64,000 nt of DNA. Origin: Nitrospina sp. (GTDB taxonomy: Bacteria > Nitrospinota > Nitrospinia > Nitrospinales > JACRGP01). The DNA lies in the NCBI GenBank assembly GCA_024648695.1, contig JACAVV010000019.1:1-64000 (forward strand). The letters run 5' to 3'. Below the pieces are notes generated by a model. It was not told the origin of the DNA, searched no databases, and saw only the letters and a list, made by a program, of their open reading frames with translations. Of the stretch, positions 18,425 through 29,701 are shown one piece after another. A program made the translations under genes and the position numbers. Each line of letters opens with the position of its first letter. The first letter of the stretch is position 1.

Positions 18425-19663
18425 TTAATTTGAAAACTGCCTGAATACAATCACGGCATTGGTGCCGCCAAAACCAAAGGAATTGGACATCACCATATTC
18501 AATTTCTTTTCTCTAGCCGTATTGGGCACATAATCCAGATCGCACAAAGGATCCGGTTCTTCCAAATTTATGGTGGGAGGGACGACTCCATTTTTGAGAG
18601 CACCCAAGGCATATATGGCCTCTATTCCGCCTGCGGCACCCAGCAAATGGCCGGTCATGGATTTGGTCGAACTGACCCAGAGATTTTTGGCGTGATCTTT
18701 GAATACCCGTTTGATGGCCATCGTTTCCGTAGCATCCGCCGCCGTGGAAGTGCCGTGGGCATTGATGTAATCAATATCTTCGAAATTAATGCTTCCACTA
18801 TTGAGTGCAAGTTCCATACAACGGGCGGCCCCTTCTCCATCAGGAGAGGTGGCTGTCATGTGGTAGGCGTCACTATTCAACCCATAACCCACCAGCTCGG
18901 CATAAATTCGGGCTCCCCGTTTTTTAGCTGATTCCAGTTCTTCCAGAATCACCAAACCACAACCTTCACCCATCACGAAACCATCCCGGTTTTTATCAAA
19001 GGGACGACTCGCTCGTTCGGGTTCGTCATTACGTGTGGAAAGCGCTTTAGCGGCGGCAAATCCCCCCACACCCAATTCGGTGATCACCGATTCAGATCCA
19101 CCGGCAATCATCACATCGGCTTCTCCCTCGCGGATCAACTTTGCGGCATCACCAATGGAATGGGTTCCGGTCGCACACGCCGTCACAACACAGGTATTAG
19201 GTCCTTTAGCACCGGTTAGAATAGAAACCTGTCCGGAAGCCATATTGGCGATGAGCATGGGAATAAAGAAAGGAGTGATCTTTCGAACTCCCTTTTCCTG
19301 ATAGATGTGAAAATTCTTTTCAAGAGCGGGAAGGCCTCCCAAACCAACGCCCACCAGAACGCCTACCCGTTTGGCGTTTTCCTCAGTAATTTCAAAACCG
19401 GAATCCATCAAAGCCATTTTTGCACACACCACCGCATAGTGAATGAATACATCCATCTTTTTAATTTCTTTATGTTCAATGTATTCCGAAGGATCAAAAC
19501 CCTTCACTTCGCCAGCAATTCGAACGGGAAACTTGGAAGCGTCAAACTTTGTGATCATACCGATACCCGATCGGCCTTCACTAACCGCTTTCAAGTTCTC
19601 TTCCAATCCGATTCCCAGAGGGGAAATCGCCGACATTCCGGTTACTACAACCCGTCTAGTCAT
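18425..19663 (-). CDS. fabF: 3-oxoacyl-ACP synthase II
   Basis: [57 protein letters not shown]. Confidence 0.95.
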   Translation of the reverse strand: MTRRVVVTGMSAISPLGIGLEENLKAVSEGRSGIGMITKFDASKFPVRIAGEVKGFDPSEYIEHKEIKKMDVFIHYAVVCAKMALMDSGFEITEENAKRVGVLVGVGLGGLPALEKNFHIYQEKGVRKITPFFIPMLIANMASGQVSILTGAKGPNTCVVTACATGTHSIGDAAKLIREGEADVMIAGGSESVITELGVGGFAAAKALSTRNDEPERASRPFDKNRDGFVMGEGCGLVILEELESAKKRGARIYAELVGYGLNSDAYHMTATSPDGEGAARCMELALNSGSINFEDIDYINAHGTSTAADATETMAIKRVFKDHAKNLWVSSTKSMTGHLLGAAGGIEAIYALGALKNGVVPPTINLEEPDPLCDLDYVPNTAREKKLNMVMSNSFGFGGTNAVIVFRQFSN

Positions 19664-19672
19664 TCACTGTCC

Positions 19673-19906
19673 CTAATTGGTATGGCTTGAGATATAGTCT
19701 ATTGCATTCTGTACGGTACTTATTTTTTCTGCGGCATCATCGGGAATTTCGATATCGAACTCTTCCTCCAAAGCCATCACCAATTCAACGGTGTCCAGTG
19801 AATCGGCTCCCAAGTCTTCGACAAACTTTGCCGTACCGGTCACCTGCTTCTCATCCACACCCAATTGGTCTACGATAATATCCATGACTTTTTTTTCAAT
19901 TGACAT
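19673..19906 (-). CDS. acpP: Acyl carrier protein
   Basis: [35 protein letters not shown]. Confidence 0.97.
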   Translation of the reverse strand: MSIEKKVMDIIVDQLGVDEKQVTGTAKFVEDLGADSLDTVELVMALEEEFDIEIPDDAAEKISTVQNAIDYISSHTN

Positions 19907-19932
19907 TTTATAAACACTCCTTAATGGTAGTA

Positions 19933-20673
19933 TTACATCAACATCCCACCGTTTATATTAATCACTTGTCCAGTAATATACTTCGCCCGTTCCGACACTA
20001 AAAAGCTAACTCCGTATGCAACCTCTTCCGGGGTTCCAAATCGCGTCAGAGGAATTTTTTCCAACAGGTCCTTCTTGATTTGGTCATCCAGTTTATCCGT
20101 CATTTCCGTTTCAATAAAACCAGGCGCTATGGCGTTTACAGTAATGCCACGGGCCGCCACTTCACGGGCCATGGTTTTCGTCAGACCAATCATTCCCGCT
20201 TTCGAGGCAGTGTAATTAGCCTGGCCAAAATTTCCTGATAAACCGACCACCGAAGAAATATTGACTATCGAACCGGATTTTTGCTTGATCATTTGCTTCA
20301 TTGCTAATTGACCACACAAAAACGTTCCCTTCAGGTTCACACGAATCACTTCATCCCAATCCTCTTCCTTCATCCTCATCATCAATCCATCACGGGTAAT
20401 ACCGGCGTTATTAACGAGAATATCGACCGCCTTGTGTTCTTTTGAAAGAGTTTGAAACACCTCCTGAATTTCTTCAGAATTTGAAACGTCCATTCGGATT
20501 GCATGTGCGTCACCACCCTGATCCCGAATAATTTTAGCAGTATCCTCTGCGACCTCCAGACGTGTGCCTGCCAAAAATACTTTAGCACCTTGTCGGGCCA
20601 ATTCCGAGGAAATGGCTTTTCCAATTCCCCTGCCTCCTCCGGTGACCAATGCGAGTTTATCCTTTAACTCCAT
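19933..20673 (-). CDS. fabG: 3-oxoacyl-ACP reductase
   Basis: SDR fold: [38 protein letters not shown]. Confidence 0.95.
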   Translation of the reverse strand: MELKDKLALVTGGGRGIGKAISSELARQGAKVFLAGTRLEVAEDTAKIIRDQGGDAHAIRMDVSNSEEIQEVFQTLSKEHKAVDILVNNAGITRDGLMMRMKEEDWDEVIRVNLKGTFLCGQLAMKQMIKQKSGSIVNISSVVGLSGNFGQANYTASKAGMIGLTKTMAREVAARGITVNAIAPGFIETEMTDKLDDQIKKDLLEKIPLTRFGTPEEVAYGVSFLVSERAKYITGQVININGGMLM

Positions 20674-20688
20674 AAAACATCAAACCTC

Positions 20689-21624
20689 TTAGGTTAATTC
20701 CGCTACCGTTTTATTCAATGATTCCAAATCGCCGGCCTGGTAACAGTTTATCTTCTTAATAAAACGTCGCATCAATCCGGATAAAACCCGTCCAGGTCCA
20801 ATTTCTATTACCGTATCGACCCCTTCCCGTTCCAAAAGTTCCATGGTTTCGACCCAGCGAACGGTCGAACACACTTGGCTAACCAGGGATTCCCTCGCTT
20901 CAGCCCCCTGCGTTATCAATTTGGCATCCACATTGGTGATAATGGGAGTCGAAAAATCTTCAAACCCCGTTTGTTCTAATTCTTTTTGGAGCTTCACTTC
21001 GGCGGGTTTCATTAAGGAACAGTGAAACGCTGAACTGACTGGGAGCAAAACAGATTTTTTTGCACCGGCCTTCTTGGCTTCCTCAATCACCCGTTCGACA
21101 CATTCTTTATTTCCCGCTATAACGGTTTGTTCAGGACTGTTCAGATTTGCAGGTTGTACAACACCCTTTTGGGAAGATTGCTGTTGGCAAATTTCAAGGA
21201 TTTTATCAACGGGCAATCCGATAATTGCCGCCATGGCCCCTGTCCCTACCGGCACCGCCTCTTGCATAAAGCGGCCTCGCATATGAACTAACCGGACAGC
21301 GTCCAAAAACCGGATCGAACCTGAGGCAACCAATGCAGAATATTCTCCAAGGCTGTGACCCGCATTGACATCGGATTCTATACCATGTTCCCTCAAGGTT
21401 TTCAAGGCTATAATACTATGAGTTAATATAGCAGGTTGCGTGATCTCGGTCAGTTGCAGTTTTTCTTCAGGACCGTTGATACAAATATCTGCCAAATTGA
21501 TCCCAATGGCATGTCCTGCCTGCTCAAACATCTCTCTGCTTTCAGACCGGTTTTCAAAAAAGTCCTTCCCCATGCCAACGGATTGCGACCCTTGCCCCGG
21601 AAATAAAAAACCTATTTTCGCCAT
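20689..21624 (-). CDS. fabD: Malonyl CoA-ACP transacylase
   Basis: FLFPGQGSQSVGMG, AGHSLGEYSALVASG. Confidence 0.95.
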   Translation of the reverse strand: MAKIGFLFPGQGSQSVGMGKDFFENRSESREMFEQAGHAIGINLADICINGPEEKLQLTEITQPAILTHSIIALKTLREHGIESDVNAGHSLGEYSALVASGSIRFLDAVRLVHMRGRFMQEAVPVGTGAMAAIIGLPVDKILEICQQQSSQKGVVQPANLNSPEQTVIAGNKECVERVIEEAKKAGAKKSVLLPVSSAFHCSLMKPAEVKLQKELEQTGFEDFSTPIITNVDAKLITQGAEARESLVSQVCSTVRWVETMELLEREGVDTVIEIGPGRVLSGLMRRFIKKINCYQAGDLESLNKTVAELT

Positions 21625-21656
21625 ATTTTCTTTTCGTCCACTTTAATAAATTTTAC

Positions 21657-22658
21657 TTACCACCGAATCACCACAGCACCCCAGGTAAGCCCTGCGCCCA
21701 AACCCGTAATTAACACCAGGTCGCCTGCCTTCATTTTCCCGCTCGAATTGGCTTCATGCAGGGCTATAGGTATAGCAGCACCCGAAGTGTTGCCATATTT
21801 ATGAATATTGATAAAGGTTTTTTCCTCCGGAAAATCCAGGCGCTCTGCCACCGAATCAATAATTCGCTTGTTTGCCTGGTGAGGCACCATCCAATCAATA
21901 TCTTCAGGGCTCAGACCATTGAACTCAAGAGCTTCCTTTGCAACCTCGACCATTTTTTTAACAGCCATTTTGAAGGTCGTGTTCCCTACCATCTTGATAC
22001 AATATTGTTTCTCGTCAATCGCTTCATGAGTCACGGAAGTTTTGCCGATTCCACCGGGAACACTGATAATATGAGATTGATTGCCATCGGAATAAATATG
22101 TGAAGATAACACCCCACATTCCCTTTCCGCTTCCACCCCTTTAAGAACCGCCGCTCCTGCTCCATCCCCAAACAAAATACAGGTGGTCCGATCGGTCCAA
22201 TCAAGAATCCTGGAATTGACTTCACTGCCGATAATCAGAATATTTTTGTATCGCCCTGATTTAATATATTGTTCCGCGATAGACATGGCGTAAATAAACC
22301 CCGAGCACACGGCGGATACATCATAAGCCGCGGCCTTACCCGCACCAATTTCCTTTTGAACAAAACAGGCCGTCGAAGGGAAAATCACATCCGGTGTAGA
22401 AGTTGCGACAATGATCAAATCGATATCCTGCGCTTCAGTGTTCGCACATTCCAGAGCCATTTTTGCCGCTTCAGCGGCCATTGTGGAAGAACACTCGTCT
22501 TTGGCGGCAATCCGCCGTTCCTGAATTCCGGTTCGCGTTCGAATCCAGGTGTCTGAGGTATCCAGCATTTTTTCCAGATCAAAGTTACTAAGAACTTTTT
22601 CTGGAAGATACGCACCGGTACCGGCTACAACTGCTTTAATGCTTGGGAGTTTGTTCAT
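21657..22658 (-). CDS. fabH: 3-oxoacyl-ACP synthase III
   Basis: GTGAYLPEKVLSN, DVSAVCSGFIYAMS, VPHQANKRI. Confidence 0.95.
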   Translation of the reverse strand: MNKLPSIKAVVAGTGAYLPEKVLSNFDLEKMLDTSDTWIRTRTGIQERRIAAKDECSSTMAAEAAKMALECANTEAQDIDLIIVATSTPDVIFPSTACFVQKEIGAGKAAAYDVSAVCSGFIYAMSIAEQYIKSGRYKNILIIGSEVNSRILDWTDRTTCILFGDGAGAAVLKGVEAERECGVLSSHIYSDGNQSHIISVPGGIGKTSVTHEAIDEKQYCIKMVGNTTFKMAVKKMVEVAKEALEFNGLSPEDIDWMVPHQANKRIIDSVAERLDFPEEKTFINIHKYGNTSGAAIPIALHEANSSGKMKAGDLVLITGLGAGLTWGAVVIRW

Positions 22659-22676
22659 GCAAAGACAGGGAAGGTA

Positions 22677-23855
22677 TTACGTTTTAGGTTCCGTCTCAGT
22701 AGATTCTTCATCTTTAGTGGAAGCTTGAGCTTCCTCAGGAGGATGATCCACTTCTTGTTCTTGATGGTGGTTGTTATTATTATTTTCTTCAGGTTTCGGA
22801 CTGAAGGCTATATCTTTTAACTGCTTCCATAATGCACCCCGAGACCAGATATCCAGATCCTTCAGGTTGGATTCAATATCTTCCATGATATGCTCATTAA
22901 TTTTTTTCTCGATCAATTCCCGTGCCCGGTTAATCGCATTCTTGATTGCTTTGGGATTGGACCTCCCATGCGCAATAATACATACCCCGTTAACACCCAA
23001 CAAGGGGGCACCGCCTGTTTCAGAATAATCTATCGATTTTTTTTCTTTATCCAGATAGGGTTTGATCAAAAGATAACCCAGTTTGCTCAACCAATTCGAT
23101 TTAAAAACTTTCTTCAAATGCCTGGAAATCATTTCCGCCATACTTTGGCTGATCTTTAAAGCAACGTTTCCAGTAAAACCATCACAAACAATCACGTCCG
23201 CATGCCCCCGGTACACTTCCTTAGCCTCCACATTTCCGATAAAATTGATATGGGATTTCTTAAGCATATGAAACACCGTCTTGGTAATCTCATTGCCCTT
23301 TCCATCCTCTTCACCAATACTCAGCAAACCGACCTCGGGGGACTCTTTTTCCAACACAAATTTTGCGAGAACATGACCCATGATTCCAAACTGAAACAAT
23401 TGAAGCGCTTTACAATCGACATTGGCCCCGGCGTCCAGCATTATGGCCGAGCCTTTCGATGTAGGCAATTGCACCGCTATGGCGGGCCGGTCCACTCCTT
23501 TGAGTGGCCTTAATATAACCGTTGAATAGGCTAAAACCGCACCTGTATTTCCTGCACTGACAAAGGCATCGGCTTCACCGGATTTAATGAAGTCGACCCC
23601 CACTTTCATGGACGAATTTTTTTTTTTGCGAAGCGCCTTGGCAGGAACATCATCCATCTCCACCACCTCTTCGGCGTGTTCAACGCGAATCGGCAGATCC
23701 CTCCAGCCCTTGAACTTATCCAATTGGGCAAGAACCACTTCGGATTTACCCGTCAGGATAATTTCGATATTGTACTCCCTGGCAGCAAGTATAGCCCCTT
23801 CCACAATGGCGTGGGGGGCATTGTCACCACCCATGGCATCTACGACAATCCTCAT
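22677..23855 (-). CDS. plsX: Phosphate acyltransferase PlsX
   Basis: MRIVVDAMGGDNAPHAIVEGA, SAGNTGAVLA; unusual long acidic/polar C-terminal tail. Confidence 0.95.
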   Translation of the reverse strand: MRIVVDAMGGDNAPHAIVEGAILAAREYNIEIILTGKSEVVLAQLDKFKGWRDLPIRVEHAEEVVEMDDVPAKALRKKKNSSMKVGVDFIKSGEADAFVSAGNTGAVLAYSTVILRPLKGVDRPAIAVQLPTSKGSAIMLDAGANVDCKALQLFQFGIMGHVLAKFVLEKESPEVGLLSIGEEDGKGNEITKTVFHMLKKSHINFIGNVEAKEVYRGHADVIVCDGFTGNVALKISQSMAEMISRHLKKVFKSNWLSKLGYLLIKPYLDKEKKSIDYSETGGAPLLGVNGVCIIAHGRSNPKAIKNAINRARELIEKKINEHIMEDIESNLKDLDIWSRGALWKQLKDIAFSPKPEENNNNNHHQEQEVDHPPEEAQASTKDEESTETEPKT

Positions 23856-23979
23856 TGTCTTGCAAAACTCCCCAATAAGGTTTTTTTACGTGACAAAATT
23901 TCGATTTGGCAATGAAATGGGACAAAAAGGAAATTTATCAGGATTTCATTCATGTTTCGCAAAAAAAAAACGCAATTCA

Positions 23980-24162
23980 CTAAACGATTTCTACTTCCAT
24001 AACTTCTTTATCTTTGTAATACCCACAATGCGGACAAATATGATGCGGTCTTTTAATTTCGTGACATTGCGGACACTCATTAAAAGCGGGAACTCTTAAA
24101 TGATCGTGAGCTCTACGCATTTTTGAACGCGACCGGGATGTTTTCTTCTTTGGGACTGCCAT
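23980..24162 (-). CDS. rpmF: 50S ribosomal protein L32
   Basis: [20 protein letters not shown] ... [25 protein letters not shown]. Confidence 0.97.
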   Translation of the reverse strand: MAVPKKKTSRSRSKMRRAHDHLRVPAFNECPQCHEIKRPHHICPHCGYYKDKEVMEVEIV

Positions 24163-24172
24163 ACTTCCTCCT

Positions 24173-24703
24173 TTACTGCAATCTTTCTTTTAAGTCTTTC
24201 AAACCCGCTAACCGGGGATCGATATCATCTTCCAATAAACACTCACAGGAATCATTATTCAAATTGATACCGCATTGGCCACAGAGACCTTTACAGTCTT
24301 CTGAACATAAACAGATTTGCGGAACCTCCAGCAAAATCTGGTCATGAACCGTCTGCGTCAGATTAATATGATGACCGGTATAACATTCCGTTTCAATCTC
24401 GGAAGAATGGATTTCGCTTTCGGGCTCCCATTCCTGCGTTGGATTTTTTGGAACAAACCGGGCCGAAACCTTGCCTTTAATTTCCTGGCGAACAGGCTCC
24501 AGACATCTCGCACAAAGAACGATTAAAACGGTTTGAACATTTCCGTTCAAATAGATTTCATCTTCCAGTCTGTCCAATCGGCCGGAAACCCTTACCGAAT
24601 CGTCCAAACGGGTATCTTCCTGATCTATTTTGAAGTGGTTCTTATCTTCCTGTAATTCGAATTGCAGACCCTCTTCCGGAATTTCGTCGACGTCAAAAAT
24701 CAT
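24173..24703 (-). CDS. DUF177/YceD family protein
   Basis: CARCLEP ... [17 protein letters not shown]; adjacent to rpmF as is typical. Confidence 0.88.
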   Translation of the reverse strand: MIFDVDEIPEEGLQFELQEDKNHFKIDQEDTRLDDSVRVSGRLDRLEDEIYLNGNVQTVLIVLCARCLEPVRQEIKGKVSARFVPKNPTQEWEPESEIHSSEIETECYTGHHINLTQTVHDQILLEVPQICLCSEDCKGLCGQCGINLNNDSCECLLEDDIDPRLAGLKDLKERLQ

Positions 24704-24849
24704 AATTAAAAGAACCGGTTTGATAGGAATCGATGAATCTTAAATATCTGTATTTTAGGATCCTAACAGGCGGGGGTCATGAGCCTAAAATGTTATCTTT
24801 ATTTAGAATCCCAGTCAAGGAAAATATAAAGTTCTTTGCTTAAGCAAAA

Positions 24850-25728
24850 TTATGCACGAGGATGGAATTGATCGTGAATCTGTTTCATGCGCTCCTGCAA
24901 AATATGAGTGTATATTTGCGTGGTCGATATGTCGGAATGGCCGAGCATTTGTTGCACCGAACGTAAATCGGCGCCCCGCTCCAGCAGATGAGTGGCAAAG
25001 GCGTGCCTTAAAGTATGTGGTGAAATCGGCGTGTGGATATTAGCTTTTAGGGCATATTGTTTCAATAACTTCCAAAACCCCTGACGAGTCATTTTCCTTC
25101 CCAGCCGGGTCACAAATATTTCCGGAACATTATTTCCTTTCAATAACTGAGGGCGCGAAAGATTCAGGTATTCGTTTACTGCGGACCTGGCAACCTCTCC
25201 TATGGGAACAATTCTTTCCTTACTCCCTTTCCCCATCGATCTTAGATAACCTACTTGAAAATTCAAATCGCTTTTTTTTAATGCAATCAGTTCCGAAACA
25301 CGTAAGCCGGAAGCGTACAAAATTTCAAGCATTGCCCGGTCCCTGATTCCCAACACATTTTCCAAATTGGGACTTTTCATAAGGGCATCAATTTCGTCAA
25401 AAGATAACACCCCAGGGACTTTTCTCCATAATTTAGGAGTTTCAATAATTTCGACAGGATTACTTTTAATAAATTTCTCACTTGTTAAAAAACGAAAAAA
25501 AGCTTTTAATGAGGAAATACACCGGGCAATGGAAGCGGCGGATAATTTTTTTTGGTGCAAATCAATCAAAAAAGTCTGAATGTCGCCGGTTTTTATTGAT
25601 TCTAAAGGTTTTTCTTTAAAAAACTGAAAAAACTTGTTAATGTCTCTGCTATATCCATCCACTGTATTCGGGGCGTGCCTTTTTTCCAGGGATAAATAAG
25701 CTAAAAACTCTTTTTGTAAAAATTCCAT
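24850..25728 (-). CDS. xerD: Tyrosine recombinase XerC/XerD family
   Basis: ASGLRVSELIALKKSD, SPHTLRHAFATHLLERGADLRSVQQMLGHSDISTTQIYTH catalytic motifs. Confidence 0.88.
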   Translation of the reverse strand: MEFLQKEFLAYLSLEKRHAPNTVDGYSRDINKFFQFFKEKPLESIKTGDIQTFLIDLHQKKLSAASIARCISSLKAFFRFLTSEKFIKSNPVEIIETPKLWRKVPGVLSFDEIDALMKSPNLENVLGIRDRAMLEILYASGLRVSELIALKKSDLNFQVGYLRSMGKGSKERIVPIGEVARSAVNEYLNLSRPQLLKGNNVPEIFVTRLGRKMTRQGFWKLLKQYALKANIHTPISPHTLRHAFATHLLERGADLRSVQQMLGHSDISTTQIYTHILQERMKQIHDQFHPRA

Positions 25729-25832
25729 CGTATCAACCCCGGCTCTCAGAATAGTTTCATTTCCGTACCATTATTCTACTAAACATATATAAAATCAATA
25801 GCTTAGATACTGTTCTACTCGAAAGACCCATT

Positions 25833-27659
25833 ATGGACCAAAATAAAATTAGAAATATCGGGATCATTGCCCACGTCGACCACGGAAAAACCACTATGGT
25901 GGATTGTCTCCTCAAACAAAGCGGTATGTTCCGTTCCGGCGAACTGGTGGGACAATGCATCATGGACAAAAACGAACTGGAAAAAGAGCGTGGCATCACC
26001 ATTTTTTCCAAAAATGCGGCGATTGAATACAAAAACCACAAAATTAATATCGTCGACACCCCCGGTCATGCGGACTTTGGCGGGGAGGTGGAACGCATTA
26101 TGAAAATGGTAAACGGCGTTCTCCTTTTAGTCGATGCCGCAGAGGGTCCCATGCCTCAAACCCGATTTGTCCTCAAGAAATCACTGGAAATGGGATTGAA
26201 ACCCATAGTCGTCATCAACAAAATCGACCGCACGGGAGCCGATCCCCATCAGGCAGTGGACCAGGTGTTTGACTTGTTTGTCAATTTGGGCGCTAATGAT
26301 GATCAACTGGATTTTCCTGTCATCTACACCTCCGCCAAGGCAGGGTACGCAAAGACCTCTCCAGAGGGTGAGAACCTGGAAATGACCGAGGTTCTGGATC
26401 TCATCATCGACAAGGTGGAACCCCATCAAGGTGACCCGGAAGCTGGGTTTCAAATGTTGGTCACCTCGATCGACTACAATGATTATGTCGGCCGAATCGC
26501 AATCGGAAAAATTGAGCGCGGAAAGGTACAAAATAAAAAAACATATTCTCTGATCCGCAAAAATGGCGAGGTTGATAATTTCTCTATCAACAAACTTCTG
26601 GCCTATGACGGCCTGGGTGAAAAAGAAGTGGCTGAAGGTTTTACTGGAGATATCATCGGTATTGCCGGAATGAAAGATGTCGATATTGGTGAAACCATCA
26701 CGGACGTGGACACTCCGGAACCGCTTCCGGTTATCGTGATTGAGGAACCCACTTTGTCCATCAACTTTATCGCGAACGATTCCCCCTTTGCGGGCCGGGA
26801 GGGAAAGTTTGTAACTGCGCGCCAGATGAAAGATCGCCTGTTTCGTGAAGCAAAGTCGAATGTGGCCTTAAAGGTGGAAGAAACTGATCAGGCTGATACA
26901 ATCAAGGTCTCGGGGCGTGGAGAATTGCATCTGACCATCCTGATCGAAACCATGCGGCGTGAAGGGTACGAATTCGCCATCTCTCGCCCTGAGGTAGTTA
27001 TTAAAAAGATCGATAAGGTTTACCACGAGCCTGAAGAGTTTGTAGTCATCGATATTCAAGACGATTTTACAGGTGCTGTCATTGAGGCAATGGGGGGCCG
27101 AAAGGGAACACTGAAACAAATGGAAACCCTGAACGATGGAACAGTGCGCCTGGAATTCGTGGTTCCTTCACGGGGCTTGTTCGGGTTTCGTTCCGAATTT
27201 CTCACCATGACCAAGGGAACGGGTATACTCAACCGAACCTTTCACAATTACATTCCCCATTGCGGAGACATACCGTCAAGATCCAACGGGGTGTTGATTG
27301 CTTTGGAAAATGGTGCGACCACGGGATACTCTATTTTCAACCTGCAGGAACGCGGCAGAATTTTTGTTGGACCGGGAGTTGATGTGTATCCTGGAATGAT
27401 TGTCGGAGAAAACAGTAAAAATAGCGATTTGATAGTCAACATCTGCAAGCAGAAAAAGTTGACCAACATGAGGGCCTCAGGCTCGGACGAAAACATCCTG
27501 CTAACCCCTCCCCTGAAAATGACTCTTGAGCAAATCCTGGGATTTATCAACGAGGACGAATTTGCCGAAATCACGCCGGAAGACATCCGTCTCAGAAAAA
27601 GGATCCTCGACCCTCATTTGCGCAAGCGCGATTCCAAATCGAGTGCGACTTTCGCCTGA
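25833..27659 (+). CDS. typA: Translational GTPase TypA/BipA
   Basis: [39 protein letters not shown]. Confidence 0.96.
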   Translation: MDQNKIRNIGIIAHVDHGKTTMVDCLLKQSGMFRSGELVGQCIMDKNELEKERGITIFSKNAAIEYKNHKINIVDTPGHADFGGEVERIMKMVNGVLLLVDAAEGPMPQTRFVLKKSLEMGLKPIVVINKIDRTGADPHQAVDQVFDLFVNLGANDDQLDFPVIYTSAKAGYAKTSPEGENLEMTEVLDLIIDKVEPHQGDPEAGFQMLVTSIDYNDYVGRIAIGKIERGKVQNKKTYSLIRKNGEVDNFSINKLLAYDGLGEKEVAEGFTGDIIGIAGMKDVDIGETITDVDTPEPLPVIVIEEPTLSINFIANDSPFAGREGKFVTARQMKDRLFREAKSNVALKVEETDQADTIKVSGRGELHLTILIETMRREGYEFAISRPEVVIKKIDKVYHEPEEFVVIDIQDDFTGAVIEAMGGRKGTLKQMETLNDGTVRLEFVVPSRGLFGFRSEFLTMTKGTGILNRTFHNYIPHCGDIPSRSNGVLIALENGATTGYSIFNLQERGRIFVGPGVDVYPGMIVGENSKNSDLIVNICKQKKLTNMRASGSDENILLTPPLKMTLEQILGFINEDEFAEITPEDIRLRKRILDPHLRKRDSKSSATFA

Positions 27660-27722
27660 GAATATCTGAGATCAAAGGTTTTTGGGGTGAATTGCAAAAA
27701 ATGAACTGCTAAAATTGCGGAC

Positions 27723-29564
27723 ATGGCTATTAAAAATGCTTTGATCAACATGCCGTTCGGCTTTCATATCTACCCATCCATTCAGTTGGGGACACTGTCG
27801 ACCTTGCTGAAAGCGCATGGTCATGAGGCAAACAATTACTATTTGAACCTGCATTTCGCGCATCAAATCGATCTGAAAGTGTACAAACGTTTGTGCGAGG
27901 AGCGTTTCCTGATTGGCGAATGGTTGTTTTCTCATTTGCTGTTTGGAAACGTTGCACGAAATCAGGAATACCCCGAATTCTTCAAGTCACACCTGCAAAA
28001 CATCAGCCACACCATCGGTCGACCCGAATCGTTTCTGCACGATGTCAAAACCCAAATGGTTCCGGAGTTTTTGCATTGGGCCTCGGAATGTATGGACTGG
28101 GGCCAATTTGACGTGGTTGGGTTCACGTCCACCTTTAATCAAAACCTGGCCAGCGTGAGCCTTGCCAAATTGATTAAGGAAAAATTCCCACAAGTAAAAA
28201 TCATGTTCGGCGGTTCCAATTTCGATTCCGAAATGGGGCTGGAATATTTTCGGGTTTTTGACTGGATCGATTATGTTGTTTCAGGGGAAGCAGAACCTGT
28301 CCTGCCAGCTTTTATGGATGCACTGGAACACGGTAAAGCTGTTCCGCCGGGAGTGGTGCATCGTCAAAACGGGCAAATTGTATTTGAGGAAAATCACGAA
28401 AATTTCAGCGATTTCAAACAATACGGTCCTCCCGATTATCAAGACTATTTTGATCAGGTGCGCGGAATCGATCCCCAATCACCATTGCTCGACAACCCGA
28501 TCATTCTTTACGAAACGGCGCGTGGATGCTGGTGGGGCGAGAAACATCACTGTACCTTTTGTGGCCTAAATGCCTCCACAATGGAGTTTCGTTCGCGACC
28601 CATGGAACAGGTTCGCAGTGAGTTGGCAGACCTTTCAAAACGCTACGACACCTACCGTTTTCGTCTGGTAGACAATATTCTGGAAATTAAATATATCGAC
28701 GGTATATTTGGGCAATTGGCGGAAAACAATTACGATCTCGATTTTTTTATTGAAGTCAAAAGCAACCTGACCAAAACCCAGATCGAAAGGCTGGCCAAAG
28801 GGGGCGTCAAGGTGGTTCAGCCGGGCATCGAAAGTTTCAGCATGAACACCTTGCAGGAAATGGATAAAGGCGTGCGCCCTCTGCAAAATGTGTTTTGCCT
28901 GAAATGGGCCCTGTATTACGGAATGGAAGTCACATGGAGTATATTGACGGGATTTCCACAGGAAACGGATGAAGATTACCGCAAACAAATTGATTTGATC
29001 AAACTGCTAACCCATCTGCAACCTCCCATCTCTGTTGGCGATATCTGGTTGGAACGTTTCAGCCCCTACTATACCCGACCGGATCAATACGGCGTTCGTA
29101 TCACAGGTCCTGGAGTAGCCTACCCTTATGTTTATGACGGAGACACGCTTGATTTAATGAAGGTGGCGTATGACTTCGAATTTGAAACGCAGAAACGAAT
29201 CGATCCCGCTCTGGTGGAGGAGTTACATCAAACCGTTGCGGAGTGGAAAGCACGCCACCAATCGGAAAACTTCCCTTATTTGATTTTCACCAAGTCCATG
29301 GACTTTGTAACGGTTTACGATAACCGAAGGGCCGACGGGTCTATTAAAATAAGATTGGAAGGTGCCGCGGCGGAGATCCTTTTATATTGTAATGAGTCTG
29401 CGCAAACCTTGAAAAAAATTCAGGTACATCTTGAAGAGTTCGGTAAATCTCCCATAAATTCTACTTTGGAAGACGTATTGCAAGATTTGCAGAATAAGGA
29501 ATTGATTTATGAAGAGCGAGGAAAATACCTTAGCCTCCCCTTACCCAACAATTCCAATTTGTAA
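27723..29564 (+). CDS. B12-binding/radical SAM enzyme, RiPP-maturation radical SAM protein 1-like
   Basis: B12-binding-type N-terminus (FDVVGFTSTFNQNLASVSLAKLIKEKFPQVKIMFGGSNFD), radical SAM motif ETARGCWWGEKHHCTFCGLN, C-terminal winged-helix-like region. Confidence 0.8.
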   Translation: MAIKNALINMPFGFHIYPSIQLGTLSTLLKAHGHEANNYYLNLHFAHQIDLKVYKRLCEERFLIGEWLFSHLLFGNVARNQEYPEFFKSHLQNISHTIGRPESFLHDVKTQMVPEFLHWASECMDWGQFDVVGFTSTFNQNLASVSLAKLIKEKFPQVKIMFGGSNFDSEMGLEYFRVFDWIDYVVSGEAEPVLPAFMDALEHGKAVPPGVVHRQNGQIVFEENHENFSDFKQYGPPDYQDYFDQVRGIDPQSPLLDNPIILYETARGCWWGEKHHCTFCGLNASTMEFRSRPMEQVRSELADLSKRYDTYRFRLVDNILEIKYIDGIFGQLAENNYDLDFFIEVKSNLTKTQIERLAKGGVKVVQPGIESFSMNTLQEMDKGVRPLQNVFCLKWALYYGMEVTWSILTGFPQETDEDYRKQIDLIKLLTHLQPPISVGDIWLERFSPYYTRPDQYGVRITGPGVAYPYVYDGDTLDLMKVAYDFEFETQKRIDPALVEELHQTVAEWKARHQSENFPYLIFTKSMDFVTVYDNRRADGSIKIRLEGAAAEILLYCNESAQTLKKIQVHLEEFGKSPINSTLEDVLQDLQNKELIYEERGKYLSLPLPNNSNL

Positions 29565-29701
29565 ATGCGGTTCAAGATCAATTCGTGCGCAAAACTTCTG
29601 GGCTTCCATTTCAATTGTAGAAAAATTTAAAATACGGTAGAATCCCCCGCAAGAAATTTACGGTCCAGAAACTATCCATGTAAAAACAGTTAGGAAGAAT
29701 T

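Noticed and set aside
24850-25728. XerD-like recombinase as evidence of an integron or mobile element
   Set aside because: No attC or att sites, no cargo, surrounded by housekeeping genes; consistent with a chromosomal dimer-resolution-type recombinase
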